Shown in pieces: positions 17,831-25,823 of a stretch of 64,000 nucleotides of DNA. Both the position numbers and the translations under genes were made by a program. Every line of letters begins with the position of its first letter. The stretch's first letter is position 1. The notes under the pieces were generated by a model. That model saw nothing but the letters and a program-made list of their open reading frames with translations, did not search any database and had not been told where the DNA came from. The stretch is from contig NZ_JAQTIC010000001.1 of assembly GCF_029433445.1 (NCBI RefSeq), forward strand, positions 248,001 through 312,000, read 5' to 3'. Source of the stretch: Lactobacillus sp. ESL0701 (GTDB taxonomy: Bacteria > Bacillota > Bacilli > Lactobacillales > Lactobacillaceae).

Positions 17831-18043
17831 TTGCGCTAAGCCATAATTTGAGTATAATAAGTAATACGAGCCGACAAAAAACGCGAGATGCGTAATTTTG
17901 TTACGAGGACACCCGTCTTAACTGACAGGTACGGGAAGTGCTGGTGTTTGGTCTACCTGATGTGAACAGAAGTAGCCAACTGTTTTTGTGAAAAATAGCC
18001 TCGATTAAAAAGAGCAAGTTCTTAATTGAACCTGCTCTTTTTT
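17831..18043 (+). ncRNA. Candidate free-standing structured RNA (about 180 nt), family unknown
   Basis: Promoter TTGCGC (17831-17836), 16-base spacer, TATAAT (17853-17858) starts right after the EF4-like gene. A strong terminator ends at 18043. No protein frame lies between. The transcript from about 17865 folds well by eye: CGAG near the 5' end with CTCG near the 3' end, GACAAAAA with TTTTTGT, hairpin CCCGT/ACGGG (around 17910-17936), and hairpin TTGG-CTAC/GTAG-CCAA (around 17948-17979). The size and long closing stem recall 6S RNA, but two apical hairpins are not classic 6S. It could also be a leader for nothing, since the next gene is on the other strand. Confidence 0.6.
18007..18043. terminator. 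Bidirectional terminator of the RNA and of the C39 gene
   Basis: AAAAAGAGCA-GTTC pairs with GAAC-TGCTCTTTTTT, with A-run and T-run on the two sides. It ends the RNA on the plus strand and the YvpB-like gene on the minus strand. Confidence 0.88.
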
Positions 18044-18044
18044 G

Positions 18045-18752
18045 TTATTTGATGTATAACGCCTGCTTGCCCTGCTGGTTATAGCTCCGCTCTAAATTAG
18101 CCCACGGAATTTTCTCGTTCTTATGACCAAAAGGATCATTAACAAAAATAATTCGTGCTTTCTTATTAAAGCCGGTAATCACACAGGCATGTGATGATGG
18201 CGTAACGTGGACATTGCCTTGAGCTGTATGCCAAGTTTGCATGTCACTGACATGATTAAAGTTAGTTGTGGTAATAATCATGACGGGGTGACCAGTTGAG
18301 ACCAATTTCATTACTTGAATAAAGTCATGCCCCGTAAAATTTTGAATGCGGTTAGTATATTTTCGCGCTACTTGCTCTAGTGGCTCATTATAAACGCACC
18401 AACCAGCGTTGGTCTGGCTCATGTAACCAACAAAGCCCTTATGAGGGTTGCCACGATATTGACCATTGTCGGTAAATGAAGCAACGTGAGCAATATTTTG
18501 GGAGAGGTCTAGCTTGGTAACTTTGATGCCATAATAGTTTAACAGCATACTTAAAGAGGTGACTTCGCAACCATTAGGAAGGTCAGGATACTGGCTTTCT
18601 AGTGGTACGTCGAGTTTTTGCTCAGACTTTAGGGTTAGCCAGGCATATTGATTACGCCAACTTTTGGAATTAAAGGCAAAAATAAGTGCTCCAAGAAGTA
18701 GGAGCATCATTAATAAAGATAAATATTTAGCAAATGATTTTTTGTTTTTCAT
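18045..18752 (-). CDS. YvpB-like C39-type cysteine peptidase fold protein
   Basis: 235 aa with one N-terminal signal/anchor helix (about residues 9-27), so probably outside the membrane. Papain-like C39_2 features: catalytic cysteine C62 in NGCEVTSLSML, a histidine in SSHACVITGF, and an Asp in VNDPFGH. Proteins of this family are thought to be exported peptidases; the substrate is unknown. The ATG has no convincing ribosome site. It is a single gene between two bidirectional terminators. Confidence 0.8.
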   Translation of the reverse strand: MKNKKSFAKYLSLLMMLLLLGALIFAFNSKSWRNQYAWLTLKSEQKLDVPLESQYPDLPNGCEVTSLSMLLNYYGIKVTKLDLSQNIAHVASFTDNGQYRGNPHKGFVGYMSQTNAGWCVYNEPLEQVARKYTNRIQNFTGHDFIQVMKLVSTGHPVMIITTTNFNHVSDMQTWHTAQGNVHVTPSSHACVITGFNKKARIIFVNDPFGHKNEKIPWANLERSYNQQGKQALYIK

Positions 18753-18785
18753 AAGTGCTATTTAATCATAAAAAGCTAGCCATAA

Positions 18786-18821
18786 CCAAAAAAGCGCTCA
18801 ACTTAATGAGTGCTTTTTTGG
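18786..18821. terminator. Bidirectional terminator downstream of multicopper oxidase
   Basis: CCAAAAAAGC pairs with GCTTTTTTGG around an AGTG-containing loop. It lies just after the multicopper oxidase stop on the minus strand and before the C39 gene. Confidence 0.75.
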
Positions 18822-18840
18822 TTATTAATTGAAGGTCAGA

Positions 18841-20418
18841 TTAGTGATGACTTGCACCTGAAAATGCGTCCATCGTGTGATCTTCGCCCTTAACAGGCAT
18901 TCCTTCAACGTCCATTCCTGGGCAGAATACTTCGTCCATTGGCACGCCTTTTTCTTCGGCTAATGCTGTGTTCAAAGTCTTCATATCCATCAAATGATAC
19001 TTCTTGTCTGGGTCTTTTGGATCAACAATTTGAATTTGAGCCATCATACCAGCATCTTCGTGTTCGATAATGTGGCAGTGGTACATGAAGACACCAGTGT
19101 TTTGGAAGTAAAGCTTGATGCGAACAGTTTCTTTAGGAGCAACTTCAATGGTATCCTTGTAAACGCCACGTTCATTAGGATATGGTTCATGACCATTACG
19201 TGATACTACTAAGAAGTGAGCACCGTGAACGTGGAATGGGTGCAACATACCATGAGCCTTATCATTGGTGTTAGTTACGTCCCAGTATTCAGCGTCCATT
19301 AAGTTTTGCTTCATGTCAATTCTTTGCATGGAGAACAACTTACCGTTAATTTCGTTGTGGTTGTCCATAGTAACATGAGGAATTGGTGCATTTGGATTTA
19401 CAACTGGGTCATGTGGTGTAAATAGGGTATCAGGAATGACACTGTCATCTTTTTCATATTGGTGAATTCTAAATTCAACTAATTTGAAGTCATCAGTGTA
19501 AAGGTTAACAATGTCGCCTTCCTTATAGTCACTAAAGTCAACAACTACTTGTTGACGTTCACCGGGTCCAATTAAAACCTTGGTCATCTTAACTGGGTGC
19601 TCTAAGAATGAGTCATCACCAGCAATTTGGGTCATAACTAAATCGTTGTCGAAGTGTAATCTCCATTCACGACGGTTAGAACCGCCTAAGAAGATTAAAC
19701 GTACTTTTTGCGTAGTAACATCAACGTAAGGCTTAATAACACCGTTGATTACAGGGTTATCACCGTAAACACCCATTGCATTATAGTCAGCCTTGTAGTC
19801 AAATTGGTTATCTTCGTGGAAAGTCCGATCCTGCAAAATAATTGGGAATTCGTCCTTGCCGTAAGTCTTAGGAATTGGCAATTCAGCTTCGTTAGCATCA
19901 GTTACAACAACACCCATTGCAAGTCCCATCCAAACTTGTGAAGCAGTTGATGGACATGGGTGAGCATGCAGCCAAGTAAGAGCAGCTGGTTGGTTAACAA
20001 CGAAGTCAATGTGCTTTTCTTCACCTGGATAAACTGGTGAGTGGCAAGCCCCATCGTTACCTGGTCCAGAAACTTCCATACCATGCCAGTGGTAAGTAGT
20101 TAATTCTGGTAAACTGTTCTTCAAAGTTACGTGAACATGTTGTCCGCGAGTTAAGACCATTGTCTTACCAAGAACTGGGAAGTTGTAGCCCCAAGTATGG
20201 GTCTTCTTGCCTGGTAAGAATTGGAAGTCACCTTCTTGTGACTCAATTGTGTACCAAACATCATTGTTTTCAGCTTTATCTGGTTCCAATACTGGTGGAA
20301 CGATTAATGGTTGAGCTTCAACATTGTCAGGGATAGTGAGGTCTTTATAACCCATACCGTGATTTCTGTCAAAGTCTTCTGAATCATAGAAATAATCTGT
20401 GTAAACTTTATCTGACAT
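18841..20418 (-). CDS. Multicopper oxidase (CotA/CueO-like)
   Basis: 525 aa with three cupredoxin domains. Copper ligands are intact: HWHGM, WLHAHPCP, HPFHVHGAHF and the type 1/trinuclear motif YHCHIIEHEDAGMM. No signal peptide or Tat motif is visible at the N-terminus, so it may act in the cytosol, as a laccase-like or copper-oxidising/detoxifying enzyme. AAAGG precedes the ATG. Codon use (GGT, AAC, CAC, TAC) suggests strong expression. It is monocistronic, with no copper exporter next to it. The substrate cannot be inferred. Confidence 0.93.
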   Translation of the reverse strand: MSDKVYTDYFYDSEDFDRNHGMGYKDLTIPDNVEAQPLIVPPVLEPDKAENNDVWYTIESQEGDFQFLPGKKTHTWGYNFPVLGKTMVLTRGQHVHVTLKNSLPELTTYHWHGMEVSGPGNDGACHSPVYPGEEKHIDFVVNQPAALTWLHAHPCPSTASQVWMGLAMGVVVTDANEAELPIPKTYGKDEFPIILQDRTFHEDNQFDYKADYNAMGVYGDNPVINGVIKPYVDVTTQKVRLIFLGGSNRREWRLHFDNDLVMTQIAGDDSFLEHPVKMTKVLIGPGERQQVVVDFSDYKEGDIVNLYTDDFKLVEFRIHQYEKDDSVIPDTLFTPHDPVVNPNAPIPHVTMDNHNEINGKLFSMQRIDMKQNLMDAEYWDVTNTNDKAHGMLHPFHVHGAHFLVVSRNGHEPYPNERGVYKDTIEVAPKETVRIKLYFQNTGVFMYHCHIIEHEDAGMMAQIQIVDPKDPDKKYHLMDMKTLNTALAEEKGVPMDEVFCPGMDVEGMPVKGEDHTMDAFSGASHH

Positions 20419-20699
20419 ATTCTTCTGCCTTTCAGTTAAAAAGTTTTAGTAAAAAAATTTCATTACGCTTACAATTTACTCTTGGTGAAAACGCTTGTAA
20501 AGTGGTTAAAATCATGATTTTATGCCAATATTATAAAATCCACTCGTTTTCAGAAAAACTGCTGACAAATGTTATTTAATTAGGAATAAAAATATGTTAA
20601 AAGCAATGGTATTCTTGCCTTAAGCAACTTGTTTTATTTGCTTACAGAGTTACTTAATAAAGATTAACGTTTTTTAAAAATAAAAATAAATAAATTGTT
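20419..20699. promoter_or_regulatory. Regulatory gap upstream of multicopper oxidase
   Basis: On the minus strand a TATAAT -10 lies at about 20531-20536. Between it and the ATG is a near-match to a catabolite-response element (20486-20499, TGAAAACGCTTGTA, 12 of 14 positions against TGWAANCGNTNWCA). The rest is AT-rich with no gene or clear structure. Confidence 0.45.
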
Positions 20700-20728
20700 T
20701 TTACAGCCGATGTTGAGTATCGTATAGA
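20700..20728 (+). promoter_or_regulatory. Promoter of the H1-tailed protein gene
   Basis: TTTACA (20700-20705), exactly 17 bases, TATAGA (20723-20728). The start site would fall near 20735, giving a very short leader before the ATG at 20752. Confidence 0.7.
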
Positions 20729-20751
20729 AGAATAATAAATTAGATTACACA

Positions 20752-21366
20752 ATGAAAAAAGGAATTTTTAGTTTGAAGATTAATTTGAAAAATTTAACTG
20801 AAAAAATTGAACAAGAAGATTATTTACAAGATTTGGCAACTATTAAGTATGCCGATTTAAATAAGTCGAAGGCTAAAATTAAGGAAGCTGCGGCTAACAT
20901 GGTTAAGGAGACCGCTGCGGCTGTTAAGAAGGGGTCATTGAGTCATATTGCACTTGAAGTAACTGGACAGCGACCAGTGACTTTTGCCTTGGAAACCAAT
21001 ATCATCAATTTGCCGTACAGTAATTACAAAAAAATCAGCAACTTTTTTGAAGAAGGACAAGATTATCCAATCGACATTTACTTTGAGACTGCGTCAGATT
21101 ATCTAAATGCGTCGAAATTTCGCATTGACCAATTAGCAACTGAAGCTGAATTACAAGATGAAGATACGGTTATTACGAAGTTAGCGGCTGCAATTAGTGA
21201 AAAGCTTAAGCAGGTGCGCGAATATGAAAAACCGGCACCCGCAGTAAAAAAAGCGCCAAAAAAGACGGCGGCATCTAAAACAACTGCTAAGAAGAAAACA
21301 GCAACTAAAAAGCCGGTAAAGAAGTCTACTGCCAAGTCCAGTAAAGCTAAGAGCAAAAAAGAGTAG
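20752..21366 (+). CDS. Unknown protein with histone-H1-like Lys/Ala-rich tail
   Basis: 204 aa. Residues 1-159 form a mixed, acidic-to-neutral domain I do not recognise. From residue 160 the chain becomes an H1-like tail: 18 lysines in the last 45 residues, with Ala, Pro, Thr and Ser between them (KKAPKKTAASKTTAKKK). Such tails bind nucleic acid in other proteins; binding here is inference. The ATG has no ribosome site; an in-frame TTG at 20773 has AAAAAAGGA 9 bases upstream and may be the true start (197 aa). It is followed 7 bases later by a small gene, probably co-transcribed. Confidence 0.75.
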   Translation: MKKGIFSLKINLKNLTEKIEQEDYLQDLATIKYADLNKSKAKIKEAAANMVKETAAAVKKGSLSHIALEVTGQRPVTFALETNIINLPYSNYKKISNFFEEGQDYPIDIYFETASDYLNASKFRIDQLATEAELQDEDTVITKLAAAISEKLKQVREYEKPAPAVKKAPKKTAASKTTAKKKTATKKPVKKSTAKSSKAKSKKE

Positions 21367-21373
21367 ATTACTA

Positions 21374-21706
21374 ATGAAGGTTGAATATGAGCGTTCAGGC
21401 TGCAAGCAATTTTTTAAAAAGCACAAGAACGAAGTCAAGCTAATTAAGCACTGCATTGAAGAAGCATTGACTAGTCAGGTTGAAACTGGAATGACCAAGG
21501 TTAAGCGGGCAGCAAGTCAGCGAGTGAATGGCGACTGCATTTATGAGTGCCGGGTAAATCTAAAAAAGACTGGGTCGGCGCGGGTTGCCTTTATTGTTGA
21601 TGAGCATAGTTTAATTACCGTTATCTATATTTCGTCTACTTTGCAAAAAGATGCCTTCACGCATTTACTTGAGCGCAATTTAAAAGAAAATCATTATTCA
21701 GCTTAG
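21374..21706 (+). CDS. Small basic protein, possibly RelE/ParE-like fold
   Basis: 110 aa. The central and C-terminal strands (YECRVNLKKTGSARVAFIVDE, LITVIYIS) followed by a helix loosely resemble RelE/HigB-type toxins, but no motif is decisive. It begins 7 bases after the H1-tailed gene and ends at a terminator, so the two form a unit. If it were a toxin, the partner would be an unusual antitoxin; a non-toxin role is equally possible. Confidence 0.65.
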   Translation: MKVEYERSGCKQFFKKHKNEVKLIKHCIEEALTSQVETGMTKVKRAASQRVNGDCIYECRVNLKKTGSARVAFIVDEHSLITVIYISSTLQKDAFTHLLERNLKENHYSA

Positions 21707-21710
21707 TGAA

Positions 21711-21740
21711 AAAGATTGGCAATTTTGCCAGTCTTTTTTT
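21711..21740 (+). terminator. Terminator after H1-tail/small protein pair
   Basis: AAAGATTGGCAA pairs with TTGCCAGTCTTT (one G-T), followed by a T-run. Confidence 0.85.
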
Positions 21741-21803
21741 AGTAGATAACTATTCAAAATGAACTTTTTACAATATAATGGAAGCAATCACAGGAGGATT
21801 TTT

Positions 21804-22424
21804 ATGTTTAGCTGGAATCTACTTGGCATCTTGTTATGGGTAATTGTTATCCTTTATTTTGTATTTGTAGTGCAGAATATTCGCAAGCGCCGAATTAGGA
21901 TGATTATTAATAAGCACCGCCGCTTTAGTTGGCCTAATTTTTTACTGGATATTGTTGAAATCGTGGTTTTATTAGTTGGGATTGGCGGCTTATTTGCCAA
22001 AGCCATGTTGGATAATCCCGATTTAGATGATACTAGTAAAATCTCGTCAAATATTGTTTATCAGCCGCTGGTCATGGACACGGGAACTGGCAATTCAAGC
22101 TACGTGACGATTAACTCCAAGAAGAAAAAGATTGGCACGCAGACTTATACCTTTTATCGTGCTGGTAAACGGGTCAAAGTTTCTAGTGAATTTGCGACAG
22201 TGGCTTACGGCAAGAATCCGCTGGATTTGAATGCAGAGCGGGTGCCGTATAGCGTTAAGCAATTAAAGCGAATGGATAAGAAGTATCAGCGAGCCTATGT
22301 TGCTACTTATACCGCAACTTACAAGAAGATTTGGCAGAATGGAATTGGGATGCACGCGGGACGCAACGCGATGACCTACTATTTGATTAGAATTCCAGAT
22401 GCATCATTTATTAAACAAAAATAA
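21804..22424 (+). CDS. Membrane protein of lactobacilli, unknown function (LVIS_2131-like)
   Basis: 206 aa. Two N-terminal transmembrane helices (about residues 5-25 and 48-67) separated by a basic loop are followed by an extracytoplasmic beta-rich domain. The layout matches a conserved lactobacillar family I remember as LVIS_2131; I cannot verify this. The frame opens 15 codons earlier at 21759, but the ATG at 21804 has AGGAGG 8 bases upstream. TATAAT near 21774 is a likely -10. Single gene. Confidence 0.75.
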   Translation: MFSWNLLGILLWVIVILYFVFVVQNIRKRRIRMIINKHRRFSWPNFLLDIVEIVVLLVGIGGLFAKAMLDNPDLDDTSKISSNIVYQPLVMDTGTGNSSYVTINSKKKKIGTQTYTFYRAGKRVKVSSEFATVAYGKNPLDLNAERVPYSVKQLKRMDKKYQRAYVATYTATYKKIWQNGIGMHAGRNAMTYYLIRIPDASFIKQK

Positions 22425-22459
22425 AAACGGCGACTTCAAAATTGAGGTCACCGTTTTTT
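22424..22459. terminator. Bidirectional terminator
   Basis: AAACGGCGACTTCAA pairs with TTGAGGTCACCGTTTTTT. It serves the membrane protein gene on the plus strand and the polymerase-like gene on the minus strand. Confidence 0.88.
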
Positions 22460-22465
22460 AGATGA

Positions 22466-23977
22466 TTAATTATTTTTGGCTTGCTGGACCTGTCTAAGTA
22501 AGTTGCCGTCAATAAAGGCGAGTAAGAAACTGGCGGTTAAAAAGTCCAGCACGTTACCTGAAGAAAAGGCTGCAAGTAGAACAAATAGACTGGATAGGAT
22601 GAGCGAGCTCACGAGGTAGGTGCGTGCTGCTCGCCATCTGAGCCATTGGTAAAAAGCATATGCAAGTACGACTAAATATGGTCCAACAAACAGCAGCATT
22701 CCCAGCCAGCCGAGTGCATATATTTGTGCTGAAAAGTCACGTTCTAAATTAAAGATATTGTTTTCTCGAGTATATGAAATACCGAAAAATTTATCTAAGC
22801 GATTATTATTAGTCTTAACAACTTGATTGAGCATAGCTTGTTCGACATGGCGGTTCTGCATGCGTGTTTGACCAGGTTCATTCATGATTTTAAGCCAGAA
22901 TTCAGGATCATATTGGTAAGGGTAGCTCTTGAAGACAAACTTGGGATTCAGGGCATAAGCCTGATAATTGTTTTTGATAAAATCCCGTAAAAATTGCTCC
23001 CGCTCCTTACCTTGGGGATGTTTGGCTAAGCCAGCTTTTAATTCACGTGTTTCATTTGTTAAATCGTGATCGGATTGCTTGGCAAGGTAGATTTCATAAT
23101 TATAGCGTTGAATGGCAGGACCAAACGGTAGAATTACGAGTGATCCAAGCTCAATTAAGATGGCAGTTAACAGTGCCCAGCCGCCTTTTTTAACGTCCTT
23201 AATAATGAATTTATGGAAGGCAAAGAGCAGACAGCTAATGATAATGCCGCCAATTAACCCAATTGCTGCGACTTTAGTGCCGATTTCAATCATAGCAAGT
23301 GCTTGGACGACATTGAGGGTGACGATGTACCAATTAAATTCGGTAAATAAATAGTAGAGCATTAATGGCAGCAGCATGAAGAGAACAGCCGAGATCATAT
23401 TGGTAAAGTTAAAAAAGCCCTTGGAAGCCATGTGTGAGTAGCCAATATTAGAATTGAAGAACCACATAAAAATATTGGCACTGATTGTTCCAGTTTCGTA
23501 AGACTTGAGGGAAACGATAAATAAATTAGATAATATAATTGTTCCCGAAAAAAGTCCGGAGACACCTTCAATTACCAGCCGCAGTTTTCTTTGACTGAAA
23601 TTAAATTCATCGGTTAAAAATAAGACAATCAGCGGTAATACCATTCTAATTAAATAAAAGATTTCGCTGGTCGTTGAATAGCCGTACCCTGTGGGATTAA
23701 CACTGGTAAAGTTGCGCACATGAATTAGATGCAGTGCCGAATAAATGACAAGTAGAGCCAAATAGACTAATAGCCACTTACGCTGGGCAAGCTTGGACCA
23801 TGACTTTTTCTGACTTAAAAAGAGCCCAAGCAGGACGCCAACAGCTAGAATCCGAATAATTGTTGGCAGGGTAAAGGGCAGGACATTGGCAAGCTGACCA
23901 TGGTAAAACCAATATAAGTCCAAAAATGGTTGACTGAGAATGAACCAAAATAAAATGGTTTTTGCTTTTTCTTTCAA
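22466..23977 (-). CDS. O-antigen ligase/polymerase-like membrane protein
   Basis: 503 aa with about ten to eleven hydrophobic helices and one large extracytoplasmic loop (about residues 300-410) rich in charged residues. This is the topology of Wzy/WaaL-type O-antigen polymerase or ligase proteins. In a Gram-positive it may polymerise an exopolysaccharide or transfer a glycan. No other polysaccharide gene is adjacent. It starts at TTG with GGAG 7 bases upstream. Motifs in this family are weak, so function rests on topology. Confidence 0.72.
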   Translation of the reverse strand: MKEKAKTILFWFILSQPFLDLYWFYHGQLANVLPFTLPTIIRILAVGVLLGLFLSQKKSWSKLAQRKWLLVYLALLVIYSALHLIHVRNFTSVNPTGYGYSTTSEIFYLIRMVLPLIVLFLTDEFNFSQRKLRLVIEGVSGLFSGTIILSNLFIVSLKSYETGTISANIFMWFFNSNIGYSHMASKGFFNFTNMISAVLFMLLPLMLYYLFTEFNWYIVTLNVVQALAMIEIGTKVAAIGLIGGIIISCLLFAFHKFIIKDVKKGGWALLTAILIELGSLVILPFGPAIQRYNYEIYLAKQSDHDLTNETRELKAGLAKHPQGKEREQFLRDFIKNNYQAYALNPKFVFKSYPYQYDPEFWLKIMNEPGQTRMQNRHVEQAMLNQVVKTNNNRLDKFFGISYTRENNIFNLERDFSAQIYALGWLGMLLFVGPYLVVLAYAFYQWLRWRAARTYLVSSLILSSLFVLLAAFSSGNVLDFLTASFLLAFIDGNLLRQVQQAKNN

Positions 23978-24040
23978 TGTTGTTCTCCATTTTAAAATAA
24001 TTATTTTGTTAGCCTAATTTTAGGCAAAAAAAGTGTAAAA

Positions 24041-24073
24041 AAAAAGAGCAGTGAGATAAGATCACTGCTTTTT
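24041..24073 (-). terminator. Terminator of DUF2187 gene
   Basis: Minus strand AAAAAGCAGTGA pairs with TCACTGCTCTTTTT and runs into a long T-tract. Confidence 0.88.
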
Positions 24074-24088
24074 AAGCAAAAAATATTT

Positions 24089-24403
24089 TTATTTTGCTTT
24101 TTCGTCATTTTCTTGGTCGTCTTCTTTAGCCTTAGCGATTTTTTCAACTTTGACGTCATTATCAGCTAAAGATTGAATTTCTTTAACCTTACGCTTTGGG
24201 GCTGCTTTTAGATTTTTGAAGTTGACAACGAGCTTGTTGTTTAAGTCACCGATGGCAGTTTTATCGGCTTCATCGAAGTCAATAATTTTTAACATAGCAG
24301 AATTTTCGTAGGTCTTTTCTACTTTACCGATAAATGGCTTGGTAAGTTCTTCCTCTGATTTTGCGCTGACAATGTCACCTAATTTTACATCTGCTTTTTT
24401 CAA
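24089..24403 (-). CDS. DUF2187-like small protein
   Basis: About 104 aa. The first 75 residues form a small beta-barrel-like domain with the pattern KLGDIVSAK, IGKVEKTYENSAMLKI and KLVVNFKNLK, as in DUF2187 proteins of Firmicutes. The last 30 are a charged Lys/Glu/Asp tail. A GTG 8 codons upstream (24427) is in frame but lies in the ribosome site; TTG at 24403 has GAGAGGAAG about 7 bases before it, so I use it. A promoter TTGACT / TATTAT with an 18-base spacer lies upstream on the minus strand. Function unknown. Confidence 0.75.
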   Translation of the reverse strand: MKKADVKLGDIVSAKSEEELTKPFIGKVEKTYENSAMLKIIDFDEADKTAIGDLNNKLVVNFKNLKAAPKRKVKEIQSLADNDVKVEKIAKAKEDDQENDEKAK

Positions 24404-24493
24404 AATGCTTCTTCCTCTCTCTCCCACGTTTCATTATAATAGAAAGATATTATTATAAAAGTCAATTGTTTTCAAGTAAAGGGAGTCTAGATT

Positions 24494-25033
24494 TTGCGAA
24501 AATTAATATTAATTGCTGGTCCCAGTGGTGCGGGTAAGACAACGATTTCGGAATATTTGACGAAGGAATTTGGCATTCCGCGGGTAGTGACGCATACTAC
24601 AAGACCAAAAAGACCGGGCGAAAAGCAGCATCAAGCCTATCATTTTGAAGATGATACATCTTTTAGTAAATTACACTTTTTTGAGCATGTACGGTACGGG
24701 TCGTATCAATATGGCTCAAGTAAAGAAGCACTGGATTTTGCTTGGCAAAAAAATAATCTAGTATCTTTAATTGTTGATATTCAGGGAGCTGAGTCATATC
24801 TTAAGCAGTTAAAACAGCAGGTCTACTTCTTGTACGTCACAACCAGCAGTAAGCAGGAACTGGAAAAGCGGCTGTTTGCTCGCGGGGATGATCCAGTCAA
24901 AATTCAGGAGCGAATGAGTGGTGATGAGTTAAATCAGCTGCCGGATGAGCTAGCATCAAGTGCTCATGTTTTAGTTAATGATGATTGGTCTACAACTAAA
25001 AAATTGCTAAAGGAAATTATTACAAGTCTTTAA
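24494..25033 (+). CDS. Guanylate kinase-like protein, short form
   Basis: P-loop GPSGAGKT at residues 8-15, then VTHTTRPKRPGE, the guanine/phosphate-binding segment of guanylate kinases, and DIQGAESYL, the equivalent of the usual DVQGA. 179 aa against about 200 for Gmk. This looks like a second, divergent kinase beside the essential gmk expected elsewhere; it may phosphorylate GMP or a related nucleotide. Starts at TTG with AAGGGAG upstream. Monocistronic. Confidence 0.82.
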   Translation: MRKLILIAGPSGAGKTTISEYLTKEFGIPRVVTHTTRPKRPGEKQHQAYHFEDDTSFSKLHFFEHVRYGSYQYGSSKEALDFAWQKNNLVSLIVDIQGAESYLKQLKQQVYFLYVTTSSKQELEKRLFARGDDPVKIQERMSGDELNQLPDELASSAHVLVNDDWSTTKKLLKEIITSL

Positions 25034-25105
25034 TTAAGCTAGACTTTCTCTTTAATTCGGCTAAAAACAGACTATAACTGAATTCTCATGATTTTGTAGC
25101 TTGTT

Positions 25106-25122
25106 TGACATAAACGTGTAAC
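25106..25122 (+). promoter_or_regulatory. Weak WalR-like box before first NlpC/P60 gene
   Basis: TGACAT-N5-TGTAAC: one perfect and one degenerate half-site at the 11-base spacing of the WalR (YycF) consensus. A TTGACA overlaps it and could be a -35. Confidence 0.3.
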
Positions 25123-25216
25123 ATTTGATGGGTAATATATAAACTGACAGTTGAAAGAGAAGAAACGTTTAAACTATTAAAATCAAAAATTGTAAGTTGG
25201 AAGAAGAGAGAGAATT

Positions 25217-25702
25217 TTGAAACACAAACATAGTTTAATTAAGTTAATTACAGTTATATCATTATTCTTTGTTGGCAGTAGTACTGCCGTTTCTGCGGTT
25301 GCTAGTTCAAGTGAAGTTGTTAGTGCTAGCGCAGTTACTAAAAAGCGTAATGCCGTTGCCAAACTTGCTAAAAAGCAAGTCGGCAAAAGCTATGTTTATG
25401 GTGCCACGGGTCCTTATTCTTTTGATTGCTCAGGGTTAGTTCAATATGTCTTTCGCAAGGCTGGTAATACTACATTGCCAAGAACAACTTATTCACAAGT
25501 TACAGTTGGTAAGAGTGTATCTTTAAATAACCTCAAGAAGGGTGACCTACTATTCTGGGGATCTGCTGATGCACCATATCACGTAGGAATTTGTGTGGGT
25601 AACAACAAGTTTGTTCATGCCGCAACTCCAGATCAAGGTGTTAAGGAACAAACAATTAGTACTTACTTCTATCCATCAGCAGCTAAACGTATTCTTAATT
25701 AA
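25217..25702 (+). CDS. Secreted NlpC/P60 endopeptidase, short form
   Basis: 161 aa. Signal peptide (basic start, hydrophobic residues 9-26, cleavage probably near the Ala/Ser stretch 25-40) followed directly by an NlpC/P60 domain. Triad: C71 (FDCSGLVQY), H122 (YHVGI), H134 (FVHAATP). These enzymes cut D-Glu-DAP/Lys-type bonds of peptidoglycan stems. There is no SH3-like targeting domain, unlike the next two genes. It starts at TTG. First of three tandem paralogues, each with its own leader. Confidence 0.9.
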   Translation: MKHKHSLIKLITVISLFFVGSSTAVSAVASSSEVVSASAVTKKRNAVAKLAKKQVGKSYVYGATGPYSFDCSGLVQYVFRKAGNTTLPRTTYSQVTVGKSVSLNNLKKGDLLFWGSADAPYHVGICVGNNKFVHAATPDQGVKEQTISTYFYPSAAKRILN

Positions 25703-25749
25703 GTTAACGCTGTAAAATCTTTTTTAACAATTACAATTAAATTTAACTG

Positions 25750-25788
25750 AGCCTTTTTAGAAAATATTATTTCTGAAAAGGCTTTTTT
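25750..25788 (+). terminator. Terminator after first NlpC/P60 gene
   Basis: AGCCTTTTTAGAAA pairs with TTTCTGAAAAGGCT, followed by a T-run. Confidence 0.85.
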
Positions 25789-25806
25789 ACATACTAGTAT
25801 CTATTT

Positions 25807-25823
25807 TGTAATATTTATGTAAC
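25807..25823 (+). promoter_or_regulatory. WalR-type binding box
   Basis: TGTAAT-ATTTA-TGTAAC matches the published WalR consensus TGTWAH-N5-TGTWAH in both halves. It lies about 95 bases before a cell-wall hydrolase gene, the classic WalRK target class. Further TGTAA half-sites lie downstream (25852, 25864, 25890) without the 11-base period. Confidence 0.65.

Noticed and set aside
21099-21456. Minus-strand frames rich in Phe/Leu/Val
   Set aside because: Mirror of the Lys/Ala-rich tail of the plus-strand gene; no start signals and they overlap two genes.
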